The position numbers and the translations under genes were made by a program. A DNA stretch of 6,679 nucleotides, taken from NCBI GenBank assembly GCA_905215225.1, contig CAJMPM010000083.1, forward strand, positions 1-6,679. The letters run 5' to 3'. This stretch comes from an uncultured bacterium. Its GTDB lineage: Bacteria; Actinomycetota; Coriobacteriia; Coriobacteriales; Coriobacteriaceae. Below are positions 1 to 5,969 of the stretch, piece after piece (within the stretch, counting starts at the first letter, position 1; the number at the start of each line of letters is the position of its first letter). The notes beneath the pieces are model-generated. The model saw only the letters and a list, made by a program, of their open reading frames with translations, did no database searches and was not told the origin of the DNA.

Positions 1-1160
1 ACGGGAACGATTTCGTTTCCGACTTGAATCAAAAAATCGACTACGTGCTTCGGCTTCTCGTTTGTCCAATAACGCGGAGCAGCATCTAACTGTGAAAGTA
101 ATGCCTGAAGCACATAGTTCTCGGCGAACGAACCTTTGAACTCAGAAAATAGCGCATCCGAGATGGCAAAAGCGGACGCATCCAGCCTTGCCATGCGGCG
201 CAGCAAGCCAACATCAAGACAGTAGACTTTAAATGCCTTGAGGTCATCGTACGCAGAGAGCGGCACACCACCGGCAGCATTTAGGCGAACCGCCGTGATG
301 AGCCCAGCATCGGCAAGCCATTCCAGAGCATCCTCGTATTCTCGAGCACGAGCCCCCTCGCGCACCGCACCCCAAACGAACTTTTTGTTCTCGCGCGCCA
401 ACTGAGCTGGAATCGAGTTCCATATTTGCGAAAGCTTGGCGAACTGCGCACGGCCACCATGCTTGGCAAAATCGCGCTCGTAGGAATCCAAGAGATCAGA
501 CAACACCTTATCGACCTGAACGATATCGCCCGTCTCCACCCACCGGCCAAGAGCCTCTGGCATGCCGCCGCATGCAAAATAACGACGAAGATGCTCGACG
601 AGACGGACATGGAAAAAATCGGGCACTGTCTCGATCTGATCCAGGCCGCCAAGGTATTCGTCGTAGTTTGCAGCGCCCTCGGCTTTCAGAAACTCGGAAA
701 AGCTCATGGGGCGCATCTCCATGAACTCGACCTTTCCCACCGGAAAAGCGCTGGTCTCACGGGACAAGCGAACGCCCAACAAAGCCCCTGCGCATGCGAC
801 GTGATACTCGGGGGCCTCGTCACAGAAGTATTTAAGGGCGCCGACTGCAGAAGGACAATCCTGGATCTCATCAATAATAAGCAGCGTTTCGCCGGGATCG
901 ATAGGCTGTCCAAGTGCCAGGGAAAGGTTTGAGATGATCCGTCGAGGATCGCGCGTACCTTCGAAAAACTGAGCGTACTCGCTCTGTACCCCAGGTGACG
1001 GCTCCTCGAGCGTCAGATACACAAAATTGCGGTACGAGGTTCGTCCGAACTCCTTAAGCGCCCATGTCTTTCCAACCTGGCGCGCCCCCTTAAGGATAAG
1101 CGGCTTACGATATTCTGACGCTTTCCAAGCGTTAAGCTTGGCAATGATATCTCGCTGCAT
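1..1160 (-). CDS. AAA ATPase with DUF4143-type C-terminus, 3' end cut by window edge
   Basis: The frame starts at an ATG at 1160 and stays open to position 1, giving 386 complete codons with the end missing. A P-loop GARQVGKT lies at residues 25-32 and a Walker B LLIIDE at 93-98, followed by a sensor-like AGALLG near 124-129. This is the AAA_14 pattern. Residues about 236-295 (KLSQIWNSIPAQLA, ENKKF, GARAREYEDALEWL) match the winged-helix part of DUF4143 proteins. Residues 342-386 (KGSFAENYV, VVDFLI) resemble the PD-(D/E)xK nuclease-like fold closing this family; its expected E-V-K falls beyond the edge. Family members are usually about 400-440 aa, so probably few residues are lost. The start is supported by GGGAGG seven bases upstream. 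The biological role of this family is not established; it is common and often multicopy in gut bacteria and archaea. It has its own long palindromic upstream region and sits downstream of pcrA on the same strand, separated by hairpins. Family assignment is confident; function is unknown. Confidence 0.9.
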   Translation of the reverse strand, partial: MQRDIIAKLNAWKASEYRKPLILKGARQVGKTWALKEFGRTSYRNFVYLTLEEPSPGVQSEYAQFFEGTRDPRRIISNLSLALGQPIDPGETLLIIDEIQDCPSAVGALKYFCDEAPEYHVACAGALLGVRLSRETSAFPVGKVEFMEMRPMSFSEFLKAEGAANYDEYLGGLDQIETVPDFFHVRLVEHLRRYFACGGMPEALGRWVETGDIVQVDKVLSDLLDSYERDFAKHGGRAQFAKLSQIWNSIPAQLARENKKFVWGAVREGARAREYEDALEWLADAGLITAVRLNAAGGVPLSAYDDLKAFKVYCLDVGLLRRMARLDASAFAISDALFSEFKGSFAENYVLQALLSQLDAAPRYWTNEKPKHVVDFLIQVGNEIVP

Positions 1161-1167
1161 GACCGAA

Positions 1168-1173
1168 CCTCCC
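1168..1173 (-). promoter_or_regulatory. Ribosome binding site of the DUF4143 ATPase gene
   Basis: On the minus strand this reads GGGAGG, seven bases before the ATG at 1160. It decides the start in favour of 1160. A GTG at 1207 belongs to another frame. Confidence 0.75.
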
Positions 1174-1179
1174 ACAAAG

Positions 1180-1254
1180 AAACTTCCGTAAACGTGATAT
1201 TTCCCACATTTTACCCTAGGTAAAACGTGAGATTTATCACATTTACGGAAGTTT
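1180..1254. promoter_or_regulatory. 75-bp imperfect palindrome made of four alternating half-sites, candidate operator
   Basis: The stretch is an inverted repeat centred on base 1217; by hand count 31 of 37 base pairs match. The outermost 13 bases (AAACTTCCGTAAA against TTTACGGAAGTTT) match perfectly. Within it are four GTAAAnGTGA-like half-sites in alternating orientation: 1188-1197 plus, 1205-1214 minus, 1220-1230 plus and 1237-1245 minus. They form two smaller dyads of about 26-27 bp with centres about 31.5 bp apart, close to three helical turns. It ends seven bases before the Shine-Dalgarno of the ATPase gene, so it probably overlaps its promoter. I infer binding by a dimeric or tetrameric regulator. 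If transcribed, it could also fold as a long RNA hairpin. No convincing -35/-10 pair could be chosen inside it. Confidence 0.7.
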
Positions 1255-1292
1255 TAAGCTCATTTCGCCATACTTTCATCACATTGAAAAGG

Positions 1293-1315
1293 CGGAGGCG
1301 CATTTTGCGCCTCCG
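1293..1315 (-). terminator. Hairpin with short T tract, probable minus-strand terminator
   Basis: CGGAGGCGCA at 1293-1302 pairs perfectly with TGCGCCTCCG at 1306-1315 around a three-base loop. Read on the minus strand the stem is followed by CCTTTTC, a short T tract. It lies between pcrA and the DUF4143 ATPase gene and could be a second barrier to read-through from pcrA. On the plus strand the following bases are TCACCATCTTT, a weaker tail. Confidence 0.5.
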
Positions 1316-1421
1316 TCACCATCTTTCCTATCAGCCCGCCTGACCCGAACGGCCGAGTCGTCACGGAACCAGGGAGCCCCGGCAGGGCGGGTGCTTGCTC
1401 AAAATGAGTTCCGCACGCAAA
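1316..1421. other. GC-rich noncoding stretch between the two hairpins
   Basis: No convincing coding frame was found. CCCGCC at 1335-1340 can pair with GGCGGG at 1386-1391, enclosing about 45 bases, but I could not identify a known RNA family: tRNA T-loop and SRP core motifs are absent. It may be only a spacer. Confidence 0.3.
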
Positions 1422-1444
1422 GAAGGCCACTTAATGTGGCCTTC
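1422..1444 (-). terminator. Perfect 9-bp hairpin just past pcrA, probable pcrA terminator
   Basis: GAAGGCCAC at 1422-1430 pairs with GTGGCCTTC at 1436-1444 around a five-base loop, about 64 bases beyond the pcrA stop codon. On the minus strand the stem is followed by only TTT before GC-rich sequence, so the T tract is weak. Position and stem quality suggest the 3' end of the pcrA transcript. Confidence 0.55.
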
Positions 1445-1507
1445 GTCTTGCGCAGGACTGCCCGAGCAGGCGATGTTGCCCCATACGCCCGCCCAGGTCC
1501 GCCGGGA

Positions 1508-4408
1508 TCACGACAGCTTGACGATCGGCGCAAAGCCCTTCATCAGCTTTTTGGTCTGGCCGGTCTTTTCGAACTGGACCTCGATCATGTCTCCGGCGAC
1601 CGAGATCACGGTACCCGTGCCAAAGGTCTTGTGGCTCACGGTATCGCCCGCGGCAAAGTCCTGCGATGCGCTGGCGCGATCGACCTTGCGCTCCACCGTC
1701 GGGGACACCTTGGACGACGGCTTTTTGGCTCGCGGCGCGCCCGAGCCAAAGGTCGAGGCAACACGGCCGGCGTCGGGCGAAACCCCACGATGGCGCTCGG
1801 TGCCAAAAGTGCTGCCACCAAAGAAATCGTCAAAGCTCGATCCGCCGCGCGAACCGGAACCGCCGGTCGAGCGCGTATGCGAGCCAAACACCTTGCCGCC
1901 ATACATATCCGAACCCATGCCCGAGCCAAAGGTGCCGTGACGGTCGCCGCGCTTCTCCCAGCCCGTGCCCTCAAAACCGGCAGAACCGATACCGCTAAAC
2001 TCGATGTCCTCAAACGGAATCTCGTTGAGGAAGCGCGAGCGCGGGTTGGCAGAGGTCGAGCCGTAGGTGCGACGCGTGGCCGCATAGGTCAGGAACAGGC
2101 GCTTACGGGCGCGCGTGATGGCGACGTAGGCTAGGCGACGCTCCTCCTCGAGCTTGCCCGGATCATCGCTGCCGCCAAAGTCATGCACGTGCGGGAAGAT
2201 ACCCTCCTCCATGCCGGCCACGAACACCGCCGGGAACTCCAGGCCCTTGGCGGAGTGGATGGTCATCATGGTGATGGCATGCGTCTCGCCGGCCAGGGAA
2301 TCCAAGTCGGAGCGCAGGGCCAGCCACTCCATGAGTGCCGGCAGCGCCTTACAGGTGAGCGGACCGTAGGTGCGCTCAATCTCGTCGGCATGCACGGCAC
2401 CCGCCGGCATCTCCGTCGGCGCGGCATACGCGTTGCCCGCGATGGCGGCGGCCAGGGCATCCTGCGGAGACAGCGCCGGAGCAGCCAGGCTATCGAGCGG
2501 ATTGGAGCCCGCGGCATCGCGCGCGCCGACGAGTGCCTCAAACGAGGATGCCGGGGCAGATGGCCCCGGTTCGGGCGCGGGCGCGCTCACCACGACGGGC
2601 TCGGGCTCGGCGCCGGCAGGCACGTCGGCAACACCGGCTGCGCGCAGCTCTTCCAAGCTCTCGAGCGTACCCTCGATGTCCTCGTGCGTCTCCTCAAATT
2701 CGGCAGCGACGCCCAGGAATTCCTGGATGTTCTCGGCGCGGCTCTCGGACTCCATGGTGCCCTCGGCGCGGAAAGCCTGCAGTAGGCCCGTCTTATCGAC
2801 AATCATCTCGACAACGTCCTTGAGCTCGCCGTCCATGCAGCGACCCTCGCGCACCAGCGACACAAAGCTCGACAGGCCGTTGCGCACCTTGGCGCTAAAC
2901 ATGCCGGTTTCGGCACACGCGATCTCGCAAGCCTGGAAGAACGAGCAGCGGTTGTCGCGCGCCAGCTGCTCGATCTTTTGGATCGAGGTGGAACCGATGC
3001 CGCGGCGAGGTGTGTTGATGACTCGCTTGACGCTCATCTCGTCGGCCGGGTTCACGATCATCTTGAGGTAGGCCATGACGTCGCGGATCTCGGCACGGTC
3101 GAAGAATCGCGTGCCGCCCACGATCTTGTAGGGCACGCCCGCGCGCAGGAACATATCTTCGAGGATACGCGACTGGGCGTTGGTGCGGTAGAACACGGCG
3201 ATGTCATCGTAGCTCGTGCCTTTGGCATGCAGTTTCTCGATCTCGCCGGCAATCCAGCGACCCTCGTCGCGCTCATCGCTTGCCTGGAAGGCCTGGATCT
3301 TCTCGCCGTCGCCCTCGGCCGTAAACAGGCGCTTGTCCTTGCGCTGCGAGTTGTGGCGTACCACGGCGTTGGCGGCGCTCAGGATATGGCCCGTGGAGCG
3401 GTAGTTCTGCTCCAGCTTGACGGTCTTGCAGTTTTTAAAGTCCTTCTCAAAGTCCAGGATGTTAGTGATGTCGGCGCCGCGCCAGCTGTAAATGGACTGG
3501 TCATCGTCGCCTACGACCATGAGGTTTTGGTACTTGGCGGCCAGCAGGTTGGCGATCTCGTACTGGACGTGGTTGGTGTCCTGATACTCGTCGACGCTAA
3601 TGTAGCGGAAACGCTCTTGGTACTTATCGAGCACCTCGGGGCGGGTGCGCAGCAGCTCAAGCGTGCGCACGAGCAAGTCGTCGAAGTCCATCGCATTGGC
3701 GGCGCGCAGGCGGCGCTCCAGCTCTAGGTAGACCTGCGCGGCCTTTTTGTCGTTGGGGCTATCGGCGCTCTTGAGCATGTCCTCGGGGCCGATCATGGCG
3801 TTTTTGGCCGAGCTAATCTTGCTGCGGATCATGTTGATGGGGAACTGCTTTTGCTCGATGCCGAGCGCCTGCATAATGTCGCGCACCATGCGCTTTGAGT
3901 CATCGTCATCGTAGATGGTGAACTGGCCGGTGTAGCCCAACAGGTCGGCGTCCTCGCGCAGCATGCGCACGCACATAGCATGGAAGGTGCACACCCACAT
4001 GCCACGGGTGCCGCTGGGGATGAGCGCCGCCAGACGCTCGCGCATCTCTGCCGCGGCCTTGTTGGTAAACGTAATGGCAAGAACCTGCCAAGGCTTAACA
4101 CCCAGGTCGCCGAGCATATATGCGATGCGGAAGGTCAAGACGCGGGTCTTGCCCGAGCCGGCGCCGGCGAGCACCAGCAACGGGCCCTCGGTGGACAGGA
4201 CCGCCTCGCGCTGGGCGGGATTAAGGCTGTCGATGTCGACGAGCGGCTTGGCGGGCTTGGGCGCCGGCGCGGGAGCGTCGTAGATGTCGAGCGGAACGAG
4301 CTCGGGCTCCGGCGCAGCGGGGGCGGTGTATGCATCGAGCGGCACGGGTTCCGGTGCGGGCGGTACGGGTACCGCGGCGTTCTTTTCCCAGGGCAGGGGC
4401 TGGGTCAT
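1508..4408 (-). CDS. pcrA: ATP-dependent DNA helicase PcrA/UvrD (superfamily 1A)
   Basis: This 966-aa protein is a 3'-5' DNA helicase of the UvrD/Rep/PcrA family, acting in nucleotide excision repair, plasmid replication and clearing of replication-transcription conflicts. Motifs occur in the right order: Walker A GAGSGKT (82-88), AITFTNKAAAEM (111-122), DEYQD (273-277), GDDDQSIYSWRGA (300-312), LEQNYRS (332-338), TIHSAKGLEF (716-725) and EEERRLAYVAITRA (754-767). The last ~48 residues (918-965, GDTVSHKTFGTGTV) match the Tudor-like C-terminal domain by which PcrA contacts RNA polymerase. Family members are usually 720-780 aa. The extra length is a Pro/Ala-rich N-terminal tail (about 11-56), an Ala/Pro/Glu-rich insertion (about 590-680) and a Gly/Ser-rich linker (about 806-890). 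The start is the ATG at 4408, with GAGGAG six bases upstream. An in-frame upstream start at 4492 would lie upstream of the candidate -10 box and add an Arg-rich stretch unlike the family. Function is confident; calling it pcrA rather than uvrD follows Gram-positive convention. Confidence 0.96.
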   Translation of the reverse strand: MTQPLPWEKNAAVPVPPAPEPVPLDAYTAPAAPEPELVPLDIYDAPAPAPKPAKPLVDIDSLNPAQREAVLSTEGPLLVLAGAGSGKTRVLTFRIAYMLGDLGVKPWQVLAITFTNKAAAEMRERLAALIPSGTRGMWVCTFHAMCVRMLREDADLLGYTGQFTIYDDDDSKRMVRDIMQALGIEQKQFPINMIRSKISSAKNAMIGPEDMLKSADSPNDKKAAQVYLELERRLRAANAMDFDDLLVRTLELLRTRPEVLDKYQERFRYISVDEYQDTNHVQYEIANLLAAKYQNLMVVGDDDQSIYSWRGADITNILDFEKDFKNCKTVKLEQNYRSTGHILSAANAVVRHNSQRKDKRLFTAEGDGEKIQAFQASDERDEGRWIAGEIEKLHAKGTSYDDIAVFYRTNAQSRILEDMFLRAGVPYKIVGGTRFFDRAEIRDVMAYLKMIVNPADEMSVKRVINTPRRGIGSTSIQKIEQLARDNRCSFFQACEIACAETGMFSAKVRNGLSSFVSLVREGRCMDGELKDVVEMIVDKTGLLQAFRAEGTMESESRAENIQEFLGVAAEFEETHEDIEGTLESLEELRAAGVADVPAGAEPEPVVVSAPAPEPGPSAPASSFEALVGARDAAGSNPLDSLAAPALSPQDALAAAIAGNAYAAPTEMPAGAVHADEIERTYGPLTCKALPALMEWLALRSDLDSLAGETHAITMMTIHSAKGLEFPAVFVAGMEEGIFPHVHDFGGSDDPGKLEEERRLAYVAITRARKRLFLTYAATRRTYGSTSANPRSRFLNEIPFEDIEFSGIGSAGFEGTGWEKRGDRHGTFGSGMGSDMYGGKVFGSHTRSTGGSGSRGGSSFDDFFGGSTFGTERHRGVSPDAGRVASTFGSGAPRAKKPSSKVSPTVERKVDRASASQDFAAGDTVSHKTFGTGTVISVAGDMIEVQFEKTGQTKKLMKGFAPIVKLS

Positions 4409-4414
4409 GGGCGA

Positions 4415-4420
4415 CTCCTC
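4415..4420 (-). promoter_or_regulatory. Ribosome binding site deciding the pcrA start
   Basis: On the minus strand this reads GAGGAG, six bases before the ATG at 4408. It supports that start over the longer in-frame version beginning at 4492. Confidence 0.8.
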
Positions 4421-4469
4421 ATCTGACGGACGGCGCGCCTGCGGGCGGCGCCATAGTTTGAGCCGTACC

Positions 4470-4475
4470 AGTATA
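4470..4475 (-). promoter_or_regulatory. Candidate -10 box for pcrA
   Basis: The minus strand reads TATACT, one mismatch from the TATAAT consensus, in otherwise GC-rich DNA about 62 bases upstream of the pcrA ATG. No good -35 hexamer is present at 16-18 bases; TTGCGT lies at about 19. The call rests on the -10 alone. Confidence 0.4.
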
Positions 4476-4547
4476 CCGAGCCGCGCGGACACCGACGCAA
4501 ATCACACCACGACTCCGTGCGCCACCGTCAGGCCCGCCCCAGCGAAT

Positions 4548-4580
4548 TTGGTGCATTGGGGTCAGGTTGCTTTGCACCAA
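4548..4580. repeat. Isolated palindrome TTGGTGCA / TGCACCAA with 17-base loop
   Basis: TTGGTGCA at 4548-4555 is an exact inverted repeat of TGCACCAA at 4573-4580. The loop contains GGGGTCAGG. It lies upstream of the candidate pcrA promoter and beyond the uppP terminator, belongs to neither gene, and has no T tract. A dispersed intergenic repeat or a protein binding site are both possible. Confidence 0.5.
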
Positions 4581-4626
4581 TCTATTGACAATCACGAAAC
4601 CGCCGATGTCATGGCAGCAGCAGCGA

Positions 4627-4726
4627 GCGGCGGCCAGGGCGAACAAATTGGCATGAAAAGAGGGCGGCATAGACCTTTTGGTCATGCCACCCTCTTTGAA
4701 TAACAAGTTGTCGCCCTGGCCGCCGC
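4627..4726 (-). terminator. Nested double hairpin downstream of uppP, probable terminator
   Basis: The inner stem pairs 4657-4675 with 4680-4697 around a TTTT loop, with one unpaired base and one G-T pair or mismatch. Read on the minus strand it ends in CCCTCTTTTC, a typical terminator tail, about 45-85 bases past the uppP stop. The outer stem pairs GCGGCGGCCAGGGCGAACAA (4627-4646) with 4708-4726, nearly perfectly with one unpaired base. The inner hairpin is likely the uppP terminator; the role of the outer arms is unclear. Confidence 0.65.
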
Positions 4727-4741
4727 GCAGCGTCAACCAAG

Positions 4742-5722
4742 TTACAAGCCGAGCATAGGCTCCAGGACAAAGAAGTACGCGAGCACCACGATGCCCAGGA
4801 TGATGCGGTAGACGCCGAAGCACTTGAAGTCGTGACGGCGCACGAAGCCCATAAGCCACTTGATGGCAATGAGCGACACCACAAAGGCGACGACGCAGCC
4901 CACGCCCAGGATGGCGATTTCGTTGGTGCCGAACGTGCCGCCCTTAATAAAGTACTTGACCAGCTTGAGCGCACTCGCGCCAAACATGACAGGGATGGCC
5001 AGGAAGAACGTAAACTTGGACGCCACCGAACGCGTGCAGCCCAAAAGCAGGCCGCCGATGATGGTAGAACCGGAGCGAGACGTACCAGGCACCAGCGAAA
5101 GCACCTGGAAGCAGCCGATACCCAGCGCAGTTTTCCAGCTCAGGTCCTCGAGCGTGGCGATGGAGCCAAAGTCCAGATCCTCGTCATCGTCCCCATCCTC
5201 AGCGGTAGCCGCGGCGGGCGCCGCAAAGTGCGCACCGGCGGGACGTCCACCCGACACCACAGCACGCGAGCCAAACGAACCGGCAACGGCCATTTCCTCG
5301 CGCTTGCTCGCGCGCCAGTTCTCGATCACGATAAACAGCACGCCGTACACAATGAGCGCCAGCGCCACGACGGGAGCATTGTAGAAATGCTCCTCCATCC
5401 AGTCGTTGAGCGGCAGACCGATCGCCGCGGCGGGAATGCAGCCGAGCACAATCTTGCCCCATAGCACCCAGGTGTCGCGACGGCCCTCCTTGCCCTTGCT
5501 GGGAGAAAACGGGTTGAGGTCGTAGAAGAACAAAACGCAGACGGCCAAAATGGCGCCAAGCTGAATCACGACCAGGAACATATTCCAGAACGTCTCGCTC
5601 ACGTTCATCTTGACGAACTCGTCCACCAAGATCATGTGACCGGTCGACGAAACAGGCAGCCATTCGGTGATGCCCTCGACCAGGCCCATGAAGGCAGATT
5701 TTAGAAGCTCAATGATATCCAA
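4742..5722 (-). CDS. uppP: Undecaprenyl-diphosphatase (bacitracin resistance protein family)
   Basis: UppP is a membrane enzyme that removes one phosphate from undecaprenyl diphosphate, recycling the lipid carrier for peptidoglycan and other wall polymers; extra copies raise bacitracin resistance. The 326-aa protein carries both family signatures: EGITEWLPVSSTGH at 16-29 (Glu16, Glu20 and His29 match catalytic positions) and PGTSRSGST at 212-220 with Arg216. Hydrophobic segments lie at about 43-66, 86-105, 116-134, 197-212, 236-254, 268-292 and 302-320, as expected for a polytopic protein. The start is a TTG at 5722 because the residues that follow (DIIELLKSAFMGLVEGITEW) align with the usual N-terminus MDIIEALK, and GAGGGGG lies five bases upstream. 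The frame continues open to 5971, but that extension is not family-like. Usual length is about 270-280 aa; the excess is a hydrophilic insertion at about 140-190 with an acidic run DGDDDEDLD. It is monocistronic and divergent from usp. Confidence 0.95.
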   Translation of the reverse strand: MDIIELLKSAFMGLVEGITEWLPVSSTGHMILVDEFVKMNVSETFWNMFLVVIQLGAILAVCVLFFYDLNPFSPSKGKEGRRDTWVLWGKIVLGCIPAAAIGLPLNDWMEEHFYNAPVVALALIVYGVLFIVIENWRASKREEMAVAGSFGSRAVVSGGRPAGAHFAAPAAATAEDGDDDEDLDFGSIATLEDLSWKTALGIGCFQVLSLVPGTSRSGSTIIGGLLLGCTRSVASKFTFFLAIPVMFGASALKLVKYFIKGGTFGTNEIAILGVGCVVAFVVSLIAIKWLMGFVRRHDFKCFGVYRIILGIVVLAYFFVLEPMLGL

Positions 5723-5727
5723 AGGGA

Positions 5728-5734
5728 CCCCCTC
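5728..5734 (-). promoter_or_regulatory. Ribosome binding site supporting the TTG start of uppP
   Basis: The minus strand reads GAGGGGG, five bases before the TTG at 5722. No ATG is available at the family N-terminus; the next ATG is eleven codons in and would cut into the conserved region. Confidence 0.65.
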
Positions 5735-5782
5735 GTTAGACACCCGCCGATATTGTTCTGCGGACGGTGCGGGCGATGTCCC

Positions 5783-5788
5783 ATTATC
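5783..5788 (-). promoter_or_regulatory. Weak candidate -10 box for uppP
   Basis: The minus strand reads GATAAT, one mismatch from TATAAT, about 60 bases upstream of the uppP start. No matching -35 is visible at normal spacing, so this is tentative. Confidence 0.25.
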
Positions 5789-5859
5789 AACCGTTGGCGG
5801 CGCGCCTGCGCCTACCCTTACCAAAAAACTCGCCCGTTCACAGAATTGCGAGCGGTCAA

Positions 5860-5880
5860 ACCCAAATCCTTGGGTATAAC
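5860..5880 (+). promoter_or_regulatory. Small dyad overlapping a candidate usp promoter
   Basis: ACCCAA (5860-5865) and TTGGGT (5870-5875) form a 6-bp inverted repeat with a four-base loop. It overlaps GGGTAT (5872-5877) and TATAAC (5875-5880) on the plus strand, about 90 bases before the usp ATG. TATAAC could be a standard -10. GGGTAT resembles the -10 of SigB/SigF-type general stress promoters, but no GTTT-like -35 is seen at the usual distance. The region lies between divergent uppP and usp, so it could act on either. Confidence 0.3.
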
Positions 5881-5957
5881 TGCAACAAGATAAAGTGTCC
5901 GGCGGCCACGCATCCGCGCCCGCCCGATGCACGAGCCCCACGCCCGTGCGATAGACC

Positions 5958-5964
5958 AAGGAGG
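5958..5964 (+). promoter_or_regulatory. Strong ribosome binding site of usp
   Basis: AAGGAGG lies five bases before the ATG at 5970, an almost ideal Shine-Dalgarno that fixes the usp start and suggests efficient translation. Confidence 0.85.
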
Positions 5965-5969
5965 AAACC

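Noticed and set aside
426..932. 168-codon open frame on the plus strand, antisense to the DUF4143 ATPase gene
   Set aside because: The opposite strand has clear Walker A, Walker B and DUF4143 features in frame; the plus translation has no recognisable features.
1188..1245. CRISPR-like short repeat array
   Set aside because: Half-sites are about 10 bp, alternate in orientation and have no uniform spacers, so they fit an operator rather than CRISPR.
1331..1395. Possible tRNA or SRP RNA
   Set aside because: Seven-base end pairing looked tRNA-like, but there is no T-loop consensus, no CCA context and no SRP GGAAGGAAGC core.
1391..2134. 247-codon open frame on the plus strand, antisense to pcrA
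   Set aside because: Arg/Ala/Gly-rich translation with no domain; it lies wholly or mostly opposite a well-supported helicase and is expected in GC-rich DNA. The same applies to plus-strand frames at 2183-2785, 2370-3071 and 2978-3727.
4409..4492. Longer pcrA version starting at 4492
   Set aside because: The 28-residue extension is Arg-rich and not family-like, would start upstream of the candidate -10 box, and lacks the GAGGAG site that precedes 4408.
4585..4613. TTGACA as a -35 box on the plus strand
   Set aside because: No -10-like hexamer occurs 16-18 bases downstream, and no plus-strand gene follows before the uppP terminator.
4832..5464. 210-codon plus-strand frame opposite uppP
   Set aside because: Shadow of a membrane protein gene with both catalytic motifs; its translation is charged and low complexity with no domain.
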